A DNA stretch of 64,000 bases from Lutraria lutraria (taxonomy: Eukaryota; Mollusca; Bivalvia; Venerida; Mactridae): contig OZ026833.1 in the NCBI GenBank assembly GCA_964023205.1, forward strand, positions 45,076,441-45,140,440. The letters run 5' to 3'. The notes beneath the pieces were generated by a model. That model did not search any database. It was not told where the DNA came from and saw only the letters and a program-made list of their open reading frames with translations. A program made the translations under genes and the position numbers. This document shows positions 36,331 through 49,260 of this stretch, in pieces (the stretch's first letter is position 1; each line of letters opens with the position of its first letter).

Positions 36331-38480
36331 TTGCAACAAATTCTTGTTTAACAGATATTCCTTGACACCGTCACGCATGCCTTGTGTAATCGATAACGAT
36401 ATTGGTATAGCATAGATGAAGAGATGTAGATGGTAACATCCGAAACTAAGTTATTAATGCCGCAACAGTATACTTCGGCAAGAAAATGCATTTTAACTAA
36501 ATTACCACCATTTCTTGTTCATTGTAAGTTGAACTGACATCTACTTTTTAACTTCAGTCAATATCAATCAATATTACCAAACATAATTTGACAAAGTGGA
36601 TGTATCTTTTGGGATTATTAGGTCGATTTTAAAACGGTTCATTGAAAACCGGTAACATAGGCATACATGTATGTATTTTACTTGATATATCGTGTTTTAG
36701 TGTTGATAAATGCGTCGTGATTGTTGCCATTACAACGCATGAAATATTACTTTTTAGTGAAATTATTGTTTTGCCCTGGAAATCACTTTAACGGTAAACT
36801 AGTTTTCAATTTATTTTTGCCCCATTAGAAAGTCGAGAAAATTTATTTAGATAAAGTCACTATGTCCTAATTTGATTTAATTTGTAAACAAGGCAAATTA
36901 TGTCATGGAACGAACAAGAATTATTTAAATTACCTATTTAAATGCTGGCAAATTATAATTCTATCTCAACAAACCATATATTGTTAAAAATAGATCAAAA
37001 GTGATAACTTGATGAAATCCGACCAATCTATTAATGGGAAGTGAGTAATTGTTCAACAAACAAACAAAGACATTCGTATCATAATATTATGTAACTCATG
37101 GGACTTGTGAAAATGGTGCATTTACCGGAATACACCAGCAACATAAAAAAAATGAATAAAACGAAAAAAAAAAGAAATAAAAACTTACGATTAAGATTAA
37201 ATCCAAATATACGCCTTGCCTACACAATTATTTCACCCACATTGCGATAGAGGAAGTGAATTTACCTTACCCCGTTATCTCACATTAAGTTGACATTCAA
37301 TAAAGATAAAAATGAAGACCTAGATAGTATATTTTGTTCAATGACTAAAATTGATAAAATGTTTGCTCCGTTTGAAGTAGTTTAACTCAAATACAGTGAT
37401 TTTAAATTATATCTGTGTAATCTTTAATCACAAAGTTTCATGTATACATAGTACTCGGAAAACAATTAGTTTCATGCGAAACTGAGCGCTGTGCAGAAAC
37501 CTCAATATTATGGCAACATTTGTTAACAAAGCAATTGGTCTAGATGGCTTCAATAAAATTAAAATCTAAGGGAAATAACCGGTCCCTGAAATCAGTAGTT
37601 GTTATAATGAGATGATTTTAATAATCAAGTGGGCGTTATATTGAGGTGATCTTATTAATGAAGAGGTCGCTAAATGAGGTTTCACTGCATACATAGTTCA
37701 ACTCGTATATTTAACTGAAGGAACTAACATTGATGGAAGCCAGGGTCATTCAAAGGTTAGGTTATTTCTGAGTTGTCCCAGACAGAGAGAGGGGGGGGGG
37801 GTAGAAGATACAGGAAACCAGGGCTGTTATATCCTTACTCCTAATTTTGAATAGGTTTTTCCCCTACGTATCATCGTGCCAGGTGAGAGCACAGATAAAT
37901 TCCTAATCCGTTTTCTTTGATTGTTCGTCTGCATAAATGATGATGTGAAGATTTTCACAACACATTTATCATATAATGTCAAATTGCGTTATCTTTACAT
38001 ATAATATATACATGTACATTGATTACAGCTATTTATATTCATGTTTCATTGGTGTTATCAGAACATAAACCTAATGTTAATTTACTATTTTTAGGCATTA
38101 AATTTTACATTGAGAAAACACTGATGAAAGCAAATTCAGGAACAACACTGAATGTATTTATTTTCATGTTCATATTGTACTAGCTCTTTGATTCGTCATT
38201 CTACTTCCAAAACAAAACGAATTTTAAAGAGTTATAATAGATATACAATCTACCAATATAACAATATATTTTAACCAGGACTCTTTCATTAATTCCCCAG
38301 CAATCGATACATATAAGGCTTGCAATAAAATGTAGCGAGTAAAAAAATAAATTATGGTGGTTATTTTTTATTTTATTTTTAATTTCGGACTAATAAAATC
38401 TAATTCAATATACAATATAGTTGGTGATATATTTGATACTGCATCAACATTTGTAACTTTATTCAGAATGAACAGACCCA
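36331..38480. other. Intergenic stretch with one small MITE
   Basis: No gene is visible. A 194 bp inverted-repeat element at 37494-37687 has ends CAGAAACCTCAATAT and its partner (as TAAATGAGGTTTCACTG), of the AAACCTC type found on pogo/Tigger-like elements. A run of G occurs at 37791-37801. Confidence 0.5.
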
Positions 38481-38483
38481 TCT

Positions 38484-38720
38484 CCGTGGTCGAGTGGTTA
38501 AGATCGTCGACTTCATATTACTACAAACTCTCACTGATAAAGGGTCGTGGATTTGAGCCCAGCTACCAACCATGTCTCTTTATGTGAGGAAGTACTAAGG
38601 CACTTGTTTACGGAGGATGGGAGTCTAGTACTGGTTCTTGCTAGGTGCATTGTCCGCCTCATATGACTCTGACTGTTGAAAAGTGGTATAAAACTCAAAC
38701 AATAGCAAACTTGTGAATCA
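38484..38720 (+). repeat. tRNA-derived SINE, family 1 (Ser/Leu-like head)
   Basis: The head reads CCGTGGTCGAGTGGTTAAGA (A box) followed by an extended variable-arm-like part and the B box GGATTTGAGCC (about 38549-38559). The tRNA-unrelated body runs from tctctttatgtgagg to ...gactgttgaaaagtggtataaaa. Related copies are at 43480-43998 (minus) and 63435-63540 (minus, 3' part only). Confidence 0.75.
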
Positions 38721-38734
38721 GAACGAACATGCAA

Positions 38735-41699
38735 ATTAAATGCAGCATGTATGTAGACAAAGAAAGAGATAAGTTTAGAACATCATATAAATATAATTAA
38801 TAGTTTTATGACAAAAAAAATATTTGAATGGGTAAGTGCATGAAAGGTCTATTTTTATTTTGACCCGGGAGATGGATACCTCAGCTGAAGTTAAGAAGAA
38901 AGAAACGAAGCTACCTATTAAAAACGAAAATGATGAAAGATTGGTGTTTGGCTTATTGTATAACTAGATAAACCCATGCTAAAGTATGTTTCTACTATAA
39001 AAATGTATCTATATCCCATGGAAAATACACCGATTGCATCTTTGATGTCAAGTACTAGTATATCAAATATGTCCACTCGTTAAGTCCAGCAGACATTTCT
39101 ACTTCACGTTGCATTATATATGACCATTCTTTACTGTCGTCTCAAAAAATATATTGATCAGAGAAAAAAAGCGAGTGTAAAATTTAAGTGTTTTCGTTTG
39201 TATTTGATGACAAGCAAACCTTCCGATAATTATGCGCAGCCACTTATACCACCCACTTCAAAATACCTCCGTCGTTCTGTTAATTCACGGGGGTATTAAA
39301 TAATGGGAAATGAAGACGGGCGTTTATATTTATATCTATACAACTATTTAGTAATAGTTTTATTCAATTTTAGACTTTTCACACCTCTCCATGCGAATAA
39401 CGGTCTCTCTCTAACACACATTAACTGATATGGCAGACGAAAACGAATCCAAAACTAATGGACAATTGTGCATAACGTTCAATTAAATCATCTGCTTTAA
39501 AAAATGTGATCAAGGAACACAAGTCTAAATATATAATTAACGCATGTACAAGTATTATCCCCCAAATAATTCAAATTCAACCCATGATTAACCAATATTG
39601 AAAATACATCTCGATGAATTAATGGAAGAATATAAATAAGGCAACACTTACTACTGCTGTAAATGAAATCACAAACGTTGGTGATGATAATGATGAAGGT
39701 AGTAATGACAGTGTTGACACAATCTCTATATCTCACTTAAAGAAGGAGATTGCTGATAAGCGTGTTTCCGCTTGTGGATTGCATCCATCAAAAATGAAAT
39801 TCTTTCCTTAAAATGTCAATCACGTACGATATGGATGCAATTTCAAACCGAAAGTAACGTTTCTCATTTTAGAGACTGACCGGAAAGTAATTCATTTTAT
39901 TCATTTAAGATATCTTAAACTAAAATTATAAATTATAGTCGAGTTTGGCAGAAAAGCGAGCAGAGCGCCTCTGGTTAAGCAAAAACCATACTAGTGCATG
40001 TCATGTTAACGTTACAGAAAGGGGTCCAAGATATCATAAAGAATAAAATCTATATGTATACAACAATGTATGACCAGAAACAAGCCACTCAAATAAAAAA
40101 TAGATGCAACAGCAACTTGATGACCCCGATAAATTTGTTTAATATCCTCGTTGTCACGTGACTATAGATATATATCTCTAACAAGGAAGGACCATGTTGT
40201 CGAGCAGATAATGACTATTCATACTACGACTGAAACAAAGGTGTTCGTGATACAAGCTGGCATGTATTATTTCCGCTACAAGTATCCACTCAGCATGGGA
40301 ATGGTTGAGACGACATATCGAAAATATTTCCAGCGAGCGATGAACGTACATGTATGTATTTCTGTCGAGTGCTTTGCAGACTCCCCGGAACTCCAGGCGT
40401 AGTGGATGGATTGCATGAATACAAATACACTGAACAAACTTAGAAAACCACTCCACTTTTGAAAATGCGATATACTGTCATTTGCTCAGACGACCATTGG
40501 TCAATTTACTTAATTGATAATAAGATACAGATTTCTATATTTCTAAACTGGTAAATTAGATGTCGTTTTTTTTTCGATGTATCTAATCGGAGTAGGTGGT
40601 GTACATATGGAAATAGGCTCGTAAATCACTTGCATATCAAAATATTTTATGGAGGGTTATAAAATGTATTCAGTAAATATGCATGTATTTCTTATGCATG
40701 TTAGAAATATTATTTGAGAGCAATTAAAGCATATGTACAGATAGAAAATTATAATCTGAATTCATATTTTTTAAATGCTCCATAATATTATCTGCTTTGA
40801 TTTATACGAGCAGTGTAAGGTACATGTAAAGACCACAAGACTGCATAACGGGGCTGAAGCCCAAGCTAGCCAAACAAAAAGTACAACCACACTGACAGTT
40901 TGCAATACATATATGCTTAGTTCAATTTCAATTTTCAATTTCTTTATTGCGTTATATAAGGCCACCTTTTCCCTTTTTTAAACGCATGAAAAATGAACAT
41001 AGCAAGCTTACGGACAACTTGTTTGCATGGACAAGACACGAGGTTGTAAAACGATTGGATACAAGGATTTTTTAAATAATAATCTGTTATGTACTAAGAA
41101 CGTAATTCTGCATATACTATATAGTTTAATAGTATGTTCTCTTCTGACAAATATAACAAATCGCTGGTATATGAACAATGGGTGAAATAAAGTCAAGAGG
41201 ATGAAGAAGAAGCAGCGTTAAGATCTGACCGTATCACAAAATATCAACTCATTGTTACCTTAGAATTGATTGAGATTTAGTTTGAGTGCTTCAGTTTAAA
41301 ACCCCAGGGCCTGTCACCTGTTCATTATAATAATCCAATGTAAACATTTAGAATAATGATAGAATCCTGGTCAGGCAATTTTATATGAGGACAGTTTGAT
41401 CTATCTGAAGGAACCAGTATTTAAAATGATAGATCTAATGTTTAGATACCTACTTGTAAATTCTTGCAGCGCCGCTATTTCTTATATCAAGTAGTAGTGA
41501 CTTTTGCTGAGTGTTGTGGGCGGACTAACGCAGATATCATATATACAAGAATTTGCGGCATATACAAAATATATTCATAATACCGCTGACATGAATAAAT
41601 TCAATGCATTTTATCCTTGGTTAAATTAAATTGATATCATTGATATTAGTATATTTATTTCTTTTTTCTTAAACTCACTTCGATTATTTATACTTGTAC
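38735..41699. other. Intergenic stretch, nothing recognised
   Basis: AT-rich sequence without recognisable exons, RNA genes or element ends. The open frames here (for example 40151-40402 plus and 40178-40456 minus overlapping it) show no motif. Confidence 0.4.
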
Positions 41700-41886
41700 T
41701 ATCCCTGTTCTTCACAAGTAACCGCCATCCTCTTCGAGTGAATTTGTCATGTAATGGTGGACGATAAGCCTTTGTCAAAACCGTCATTAAGAAAGATGAG
41801 CCGCACCAAGGGCTCGAACCCAGGAAACCGCCTGCCGTGGACAAAAATCTACCAATGCGGTTTGAAACACCAGTCCATGGACCAAA
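41700..41886 (-). repeat. tRNA-derived SINE, divergent
   Basis: Read on the minus strand, a B box GGGTTCGAGCCCTTGGTGC lies at about 41804-41822, with an upstream head beginning GGTCCATGGACTGGTG and a unique tail ending near 41700. The A box is poor, so its tRNA ancestry is less clear than for the other copies. Confidence 0.5.
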
Positions 41887-41889
41887 CAC

Positions 41890-43479
41890 TTTATCGATTT
41901 AGGTGTACTTTTCACAATGTTTGATTTTTACACAAACAATAAGAAATCAAATATCAGTAAATATACTAAATTTAACCGTGTTATCTAGCATAAGACAGAA
42001 CACATAAGCTCACTTCAGACGTGTACGGAGGAGATGATAACAATAAGGAAGTTACGGTTCAATATTTATTTAAGGTAAAGATAAAAGTCTTGTAATCTTA
42101 GTTCGCCAGTACTTCTGTCTGACGTGTAGTAAATTTTGCTATGCACTCCAAATCAAATTAAACAAACGGTGATTTTGTTCTTATCAAAACAGATTTACGA
42201 CAAGCAAAAAGTCAATTTCAATTTGAGGCTATTTGTTTCAAAATCGTGTAGTATGACTTCCTCAATGATTAAATATAGAATAAATATTATTGCTGAGTAT
42301 TCATGGAATGTATGCTGTAATTAATACAATCATAGAAAGATGTTTTCATGACCTAGGGTGTTGAATAATTGAGTTTCAAGATCCATTCGTACTGAATTGA
42401 ACTTTTTAGTGTCAGTGTTTAAATTACAATTTAGCGACACGAGTGTTTACATTTTATTTAAGCTAGATTTGCGGACTACACTTTGTCATCTTTTACGATA
42501 CATTTTATCTCGACAAGTTCGTACCATGAAAAATCACAACCAAACCAAAATGTGTGCAGTTTTGTTCCTATGTCAGCTGATAGTTTATAAACACATCTAC
42601 AACTGCAATATATAATGATTTTATGTAGGGATGAGGGGTGTTCATAAACTTGTATCTATGACATGTTTAGAGGTAAATTGGCTTTACAATGAAGTGTTCT
42701 TTCACAAGCCACTACAGGCTACTTCCAAACGTGAAGTCTGAGTTAGAGATAAAACAATAATATTATTATTCTTTATCTATAGAAGGTAACATGCATAGAC
42801 ATATATACAAACAAATATGGTGTCATAAATTACAACATGGCCTTCGAATAACACCTGCAAAAACTGAAAATAAAACATAACAACGATAGCGTCATAGACA
42901 GTTTTAGACAGTCCTATTATATTGTAATATTGACAAACACTTAACATATTATTAGCCTTTTTGTTTAATAAGTGGACATTTCAGCCAGTTTGCATATTAA
43001 GTAGATACTTTTTTATTGTTTCAGAACATTCTTAAAATTTTGAACGTACTGGTAGCGGGATATTGATTGACTCGAAGACATAAATAAGACAGATTTTTTA
43101 TGTAATTAGTACTCATGTGTCTAAAAAGCGCCGTGTCTGTAAATGTTTCACTGAATCTTAATACTTAAGATTTATAGTCATAAACATGTACGAATTACAA
43201 TTCTAAGTGTTCTTCAGATTGTGTGAACGTGTTCAAAGTTGGGTAACATGAATCAGATGACGGAACTATGATAAAGTAGAACTATAATGAAATTATTGAT
43301 TTTTTTTTGTATTTAAATGCGGCGGATCCTGCTAACCAACAGTCTTTGCGATCCTTTGATGTTAGGTGTAGTTTCTTTTACCGTAACATTTTGTTTGATT
43401 TATGATCAAAAGCTAGAGATCAGATATAAACAACCAGATAACAGCTGAACTACAAAATACACGCACACTATTTGAAAAT
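41890..43479. other. Intergenic stretch, nothing recognised
   Basis: No supported gene or repeat with definable ends. Confidence 0.4.
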
Positions 43480-43998
43480 GTGTTTCATTGGGTTTTACGT
43501 CCCCTTTCAACAGTCAGAATCATGTGAGGCGGACATCTCACGATACCAAACCCAGACTCCCTTCTTCCCTAAGCAACTGCCTACTTTCCCACTTAAAGAA
43601 ACATGGTCGATAGCTGGGCTCGAACCCAAGAACCTCTATATATAAAGTGAGAGATTACAGTTATTTGAAGTCAGCGACCTTAAAGGCCCATTAGCATTTT
43701 GGATGTTAAAATTAAAGTAGGTCTTATTTTACCTAGAAAGATATCTTATCAGTAAAATTGACTTTTACTTGAAATACAAACATTCCGAGATTTTCTTTTT
43801 TAATCACAAAGTACATAATATTACAGAGATATAGTACAGTTTTTTTTTCAATGATATTGCAAAAACATCTGACAACATTTCTACGAGATGTGGCTAAAGA
43901 AAGGCATTGAGTAAATATGTTTTAGAGCATCTGTTGTTCTGTATTACTAATTTCAAAAAGCTAATGGGGCTTTAACCACTCGGCCGAGGAGGCGGGTC
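43480..43998 (-). repeat. tRNA-derived SINE, family 1, split by a TTAA MITE
   Basis: On the minus strand the head reads CCTCGGCCGAGTGGTTAA, is interrupted by the MITE at 43684-43971, and resumes with GGTCGCTGACTTCA, the B box GGGTTCGAGCCC (about 43616-43627), AGCTATCGACCATG and the family-1 body down to ...caacagtcagaatcatgtgaggcgg (43508-43535). With the MITE and one TTAA removed, the head GTGGTTAAGGTCG matches the intact copy GTGGTTAAGATCG at 38499. Confidence 0.8.
43684..43971. repeat. TTAA-flanked MITE (288 bp) inserted in a SINE
   Basis: TTAA flanks both ends (43680-43683, 43972-43975). Inverted ends are AGGCCCATTAGCATTTT and, from the other side, AGCCCCATTAGCTTTTT. Removing the insert and one TTAA restores the SINE head, which proves the 4 bp TTAA duplication and hence a piggyBac-like mechanism. 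Confidence 0.85.
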
Positions 43999-43999
43999 A

Positions 44000-45840
44000 A
44001 TTTCAAACTTTTAGTAATCACAATCGTAACTACTCGGGCATTTCCGTTACTGAGAAATACGCTCTTTTCTGAAGACAAACACGGAGGAGTTCCGAATGCG
44101 GCGATCAGAAATAATGCGGTGAGATCTGTATTTTTATTTGTTATGTCGCTTTGCATAAAACACATTCATCCGAACTAAACAACCACCGAGACTGAAATCC
44201 GTTTTGGCAAGGGAAATATTTGTTTATTCCTTGCTATAGTAACCCAAATGACGTGATAATGGGGTTGGTATCTCTTCAATCATCAAGTGTAAAGTTAACG
44301 TTACTTTTATATTTCTACTTGAGATAATTTGGCGTATGATAAAGTATGACAAAAATTATCTATTAGCGCACTAAGGATATGTACGTTCATTTATTACAAC
44401 ATATGCGAGTTAATTATAGCAAAAAATATTTATGTCTCTAGAATGACTGACGATGCTAGAAAAGCAGTTACCTGGCCCACAAAATGAAATTTAAAGACCG
44501 GAAAACTTTTAATTATATATTTCGTACTTTGGAGGTATCATTCGTTCATGCTTCGAATTTTGCTGTTAGAAAGGGTCGGTTTCAAATAACAGAGTCTGTC
44601 AGGTAGCCGTAAAAAAACGATTTGTTTTGTCCAATGCCAAAGAATGTTAGAAATTACCATACTCTGAATCAAACGAGCCCCAATTAGACCCTGATTTTAT
44701 AAGTCGTCTGCTCTGACAAAAAGACCCTTGTATGAATCATGTTCACATTTTTGATATCATCAACAATTAGTGTGAAATTAATACTTATACTAAAAAATAT
44801 CATCCGTCATTGTAAACCGGAATAAACATTTTGAGCAGACGACAATTTGTCATTAAATCATGAACGCAAATATTTTGCTCAAATTGATTCTGCAATTAAA
44901 CATCTATTTTTCAAGTTTGTAAGATTGTAAAAAAGATTAATTCATACGTAAAATCCCCTTAAATTTTACACCTTACATTTTTTTTTATTAATGACTCATA
45001 TATATTCTTCAGCAGGTTTACGTTTTTATTTTATTTTATCTTTCAAAATGTCCTTTGAAGCGTTGAGGTCGATAACAAGACTTGTAATATGTGTTAAATT
45101 CCTATTGGGGTAATCTCCCCTAGTTTAAAGAAGTGTCTTGTTTATCACGACTTAAGAGAACCTTGACAAACGAACCGAGGAATTTAAGGTGTTTATAGCC
45201 TCTCAAGTTACATGAATTGTATACTAACCGAATAAATGATCGGTCCACCTATAATTTTAACAATGCATGTTACATATGATCGTGTTATTTAAGACAAAAT
45301 GTAAACAAACTTAGTTCGTATCAGGGCCGTAGGATCCAGGGAAAATAATGTCGGCTGTAATGGTAAATTAAATGCGACTATATTTTACTCCCCCCTCCGC
45401 CGTGGCCAGACAAAATCTAAAATTACCCCCCCCCCCCTCCTGACCTGACAATATTTCCTACGAGCATGCACTGTTTACTATGAAACTTGGTATAACTTCC
45501 TAACCAACATTACGACATCCTATACATTTGTATAAGTATTAAGGACACGTCATTACAATTAATGACCGTATATACTCGAACCGGTTTGTATTTACATTTA
45601 AACCATTAGATAATTATAGGCCACATAAATATATATACAATGTATATAGAGACCAATTTTTCGAGTTCAAATGATGGCCTTAATATAGCGTTTTACTGTA
45701 TTTATATTTTAGTATGTTTTCAAGGATATTTCAGATATATACTGCGGTTAGTTCGCCTAATCAATTATCCTGGACTGTCTAACCAATACTATTTAACCCT
45801 TCCACGAAGACGCGTTGACTTCTCCACATTGGGAAGTAAA
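44000..45840. other. Intergenic stretch with a C-rich tract
   Basis: No gene recognised. A C-run lies at about 45427-45437 next to another C-rich patch (ccccctccgcc) near 45390. Confidence 0.4.
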
Positions 45841-45844
45841 TTAA

Positions 45845-46203
45845 AGGGACATACCCTACAACTTGGTACATCTAGAATCAAGGCAAAATTATGATAAATT
45901 GGAAGCTTGTAAGGAAAAAAGCCGACAAAGAAAGTTTCAGCCGAAAATTCATCCAATTAAAAATAAAATCACAAAAAAATATTAGTTTCCATAAAAGATC
46001 GGAAACTCTTTGGAATTTGTTGTACAATTTTTGGGTGGAAGTGATTTATTATTCAAAGCTATGATTTTTGCGGCTAGTACCTAAACTAGTCATTTTATGG
46101 CCCAAGTTCTTCTTGCAATTATCCATTATATATTGTTTTACATATACATCTTACACATTTTTGCACTTTCACAGAATGTTTGTCGGTTGTAGGGTATGCC
46201 CCT
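45845..46203. repeat. TTAA-flanked MITE (359 bp)
   Basis: TTAA at 45841-45844 and 46204-46207. Left end AGGGACATACCCTACAAC; right end, read inverted, AGGGGCATACCCTACAAC, differing at one base of 18. The ends match the AGGGGCATGCCC ends of the 22404-22971 copy, so the two belong to one family or closely related families. Confidence 0.8.
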
Positions 46204-46224
46204 TTAACATTTCTTGGTCAAATT

Positions 46225-46515
46225 TTCATATGAGGATATGACCTGCCTCGACCGAGAATCGAACCAGGGTCACCAGGTTACAAGTAGGGCTGTGGATCGT
46301 TAAGTAAAAGCCGATCCGATCCAGGATTCAACACTTACGATCCGCAAATCGAATAATCTAATAACCCATCTAAAACTTAAACATTTCAGTTCTGTATACG
46401 GTGGATTTTAATTTTCTTTGAGGAATAATGAAATAAATCAGTATAAACTCGGATACTCGCCTCAGCCCTAGTTACCCGTACTAACCACTTGACTACGGTC
46501 ACGGCTTGCACATTA
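46225..46515 (-). repeat. tRNA-derived SINE, family 2 (Thr-like head), split by a hAT-type MITE
   Basis: On the minus strand the head is GCCGTGACCGTAGTCAAGTG plus GTTAGTA (A box), then an insertion (46285-46470), then CTTGTAACCTGGTGACCCTG and the B box GGTTCGATTCTC. The tail continues toward 46215 (catatgaaaatttgacc). Family 2 copies also occur at 47031-47152 (minus) and 62610-63250 (plus). An AGC/CAA trinucleotide tract (46535-46563) lies just outside the head. Confidence 0.75.
46285..46470. repeat. hAT-type MITE (186 bp) with 8 bp target duplication
   Basis: Ends TAGGGCTG and CAGCCCTA are perfect 8 bp inverted repeats of the YARNG type found on hAT elements. The flanks in SINE orientation are CGGGTAAC and CTTGTAAC, sharing five of eight bases. 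Deleting the insert and one flank gives GTTAG-TAC-TTGTAACC, the same length and layout as the uninterrupted SINE head at 62631 (GTTAG-CGT-TTGTAACC). This supports an 8 bp duplication that has since mutated. Confidence 0.7.
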
Positions 46516-47030
46516 TTTATAGCAGCTATTACCATAGCAGCAGCAACAGCAGCAGCAGCAACAATAACTATTACTAGTACAGTAGCAAACACAACGTCAA
46601 TGACAACAACAAGAAATGTGAGTATTTTTTAGTATTATTTTATTGGTTTTTGATAGCGAGGAATATCTTACAGATGAGACAAACAGAAATCAGCATAAAT
46701 TATCAATAATCATTGTATTTCATACAAAGCATATACATGTAATGTCAATTTAATTTTGATTAGACAAACCTCCTTCAATGAACACATTCAACTGAACCTT
46801 TCAACCAATATAATTATATCTATTGATTCTTACATCGACAGTCATGGAACTTGTGAACTAGTAGCCGAGCTAAATTAATTTCTAGTTTTCAGTGAAAACG
46901 ATGCGTATTGCGTATTGCTGTTATATTCGGCGACTTATTCACTAAACCAGTATTTATGGACTTCACCCAACCATTTCAGGCATACCCGTCTGCAAGGAGC
47001 CGGCAACATACCAACATACGGAAGAAAATC

Positions 47031-47152
47031 TTTTTTTTTTTGTTAAATTTTCATAAAAGGGTATGATTATGACTGGCGCGACTGAGATTTGAACCATGAT
47101 ATCCGGGTTACAAGCCAAGTGAAATAACCACTGGACCACTGCTGCGGCCCTC
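47031..47152 (-). repeat. tRNA-derived SINE, family 2
   Basis: On the minus strand the head is GCCGCAGCAGTGGTCCAGTG followed by GTTA, then GGCTTGTAACCCGG, the B box GGTTCAAATCTC, a short body (gcgccagtcataatcatacc) and an A-run (complement of the T-run 47031-47041), consistent with retroposition. Confidence 0.75.
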
Positions 47153-47499
47153 AGTCCTGGCTGTAGGAAATACACACATTTTAAGATAACATTCGGTAAG
47201 CAGTTCTCATGATTTGTCTTAACATATGTATGCTTTTGCTATCACAAAGTAAATACTTAATAAATAGTAATATGATATTTAGTTCACACTATAATAATAA
47301 AAAATATAATCAATAATTTAACAATGCATGGTTGTATTATGCAAATCATATATACAAAATTAATTAAATTCTTACATGCGTTAGTTAGTATTGCTACAAT
47401 GCTACATCGAGTTAATGGTGCTGCAAATTAGTTTAATGGATTAGAAATATCTAAAACACAAAATTTAATGTACAATAGAAAGCATATCCTTCTAATGGG

Positions 47500-47870
47500 T
47501 ACCGTACCATGTGAATTATGTCCGCTGTTAAATTTAAACCCATGACAAAATGTTAGGTTTGGTTAAAAAAGTTTACCAAAAGTTCTAAAAAGATTAGAAG
47601 GCTGAATTTAACCATTGCTTTGGTAAAGAAGTTAACAAAACATTATAAAAAGATGGCTACCCTTAATTTGAACCATACACCAGACGACCTCAAAAATTCT
47701 AACGAGTAAACAGACTACTTCTTAGCACACGTCGGACACTTGGGATGAATTATTTCGAAATAAAATCAGCCAAATTTTACGGTATTCATTTTACCCAACT
47801 TGAACCAAAAATAATTTAAAAAAATTCAAATTCCTCTGGGTGATAAAATGTATCCATAGTTTGTACAACT
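47500..47870. repeat. Second copy of the ggtttggttaa MITE
   Basis: The interior matches the 33711-34108 element: aggtttggttaaaaa, repeated ttaccaaa/ttaacc words, then gacctca, agtaaacagac and cacttggg/ggtt. The termini are too diverged to place exactly. Confidence 0.45.
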
Positions 47871-48076
47871 GGTGGATGCTTTAAGTCAGTTGTACAAATA
47901 AGTATTTTGTCTTCCCTACTTTTGTTGACCTTTGACCTATCATTCTTGGTTTATTGTACATGTATTATACATTGTATAAATTTAATATTAATTTATGACA
48001 TTATTTATTACATTAGTTTTATGTTATACAATATGATATACATACATGAAGATGAACACATAAGTATCAATAACTA

Positions 48077-48256
48077 CAGTCAAACACGTGAACAAAGGCC
48101 AACCTTGTGAAAAACAAAACGTGTCCTTTGTTGACAGGTGGCCTTTAATCGGAGATCTTTTTTTTTCTAAATAATCAAGGACATTTTTTTTAAAGAATGG
48201 TCTTTATTAACATAATGGCCTTTATTCGGAGGTGGCTGCTAGCACAGATTTGACTG
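48077..48256. repeat. pogo/Tc1-type MITE (180 bp) with TA duplication
   Basis: Ends are TA-CAGTCAAACACG and, from the other side, TA-CAGTCAAATCTGTGC; TA flanks both (48075-48076, 48257-48258). The interior repeats ggcctttattcgga / aaggcc words. Fragments with the related word gattatttagaacaaaatga occur at 20270, 25253 and 52528. Confidence 0.65.
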
Positions 48257-48699
48257 TATTTGGATCGGAATTCAACTAAAACATTGTATTTGGGAAATAA
48301 ATGTAAATACCTTTGCTAAAACACAGGGGTATTTTTGGGGCGGAGTGTTTTATAAACAAATATATTGAGCAAAAAAAACAGGCTAATGTATAAACAAGTA
48401 AACATATATAACAAACATTTATAACAATGTAGCTATATATCTATATCAGATATAAGGTACGCTTTGATCTGAACAGATATTGTTATCTGCGTGTAACATG
48501 CGCTAATATTATTTTTAGATAATGCATAGTTATATCTTAAATTTTGAAAACAAACAGACAAAAAAAGCAATATTATAGTTCTACTATACGGTATACCCTA
48601 TACTCTTATTTTAGTATCACACTTGAGATAAAATATATCGGTCATTTGAACTATAGAGGATATATTGAAAGATGGTTGTAATTCTGTGATGGTCGCTAA

Positions 48700-49260
48700 G
48701 CGATGGTTTTTCTATACGATACAACCTCTCCAAAGCAGCCCTCTCTTGAGCGACAACCTCCCTTCAACCTCTGCATGATTTAACCTTTAATTTAACCTCT
48801 CTATAGTAACAACCTCTCAACAACAACATAATTTTGCTAATCCCAAAGAGGTTGCACTGTGCTTCTTCGATATAGAATGAAATCTTACTCTTAAAAGTGT
48901 GTGCAAATTATGCATATAGATTAAGTCATCATGCAATCACATACACACGGTTTAAATTTAAACATCTATATTGAATTTCTGAGAAACTAATTTGAAAAAA
49001 AAAACTACCAAGAAATTTAGATTTTTGTGGTATGCGAGCTAGAATGTGTTCATCTAATCATTTATAGACACTTTATGTATAATTATCTTTATGCGGTTTT
49101 AATATGCAAATGTGCGGTAAAACCTCTAAAAAACGGACTTCCTGAAAACCGGAATTCCCTAAAAAATTCGGTCCCATTTTTTCGAAATTTATCATAAGTT
49201 CTTTGAAACCCGGAATTGTCAGACTTTTGACCATTCTGGAGGGGGTGTTACCGTAACTCT
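48700..49260. repeat. AACCTCT-rich repeat and pogo-like fragment
   Basis: Between 48720 and 48860 the word aacctct recurs at least five times, ending in aaagaggttgcactgt; the same ending (agaggttgcactgta) is at 55175-55190. At 49115-49250 a single end GGTAAAACCTCTAAAAAACG is followed by gacttcctgaaaaccgg, a pattern of Tc1/pogo-type termini, with no opposite end found. Confidence 0.4.

Noticed and set aside
38484..38575. Possible tRNA-Ser/Leu gene
   Set aside because: Arms do not fold cleanly and the same head plus body recurs at 43480-43998, so it is a SINE.
40151..40456. Overlapping open frames on both strands near 40.3 kb
   Set aside because: Neither shows a domain, signal peptide or codon pattern; most likely chance.
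43953..44165. Minus-strand open frame ending in LLGRVVKAPLAF
   Set aside because: Its end is a translation of the SINE head and MITE end, not a gene.
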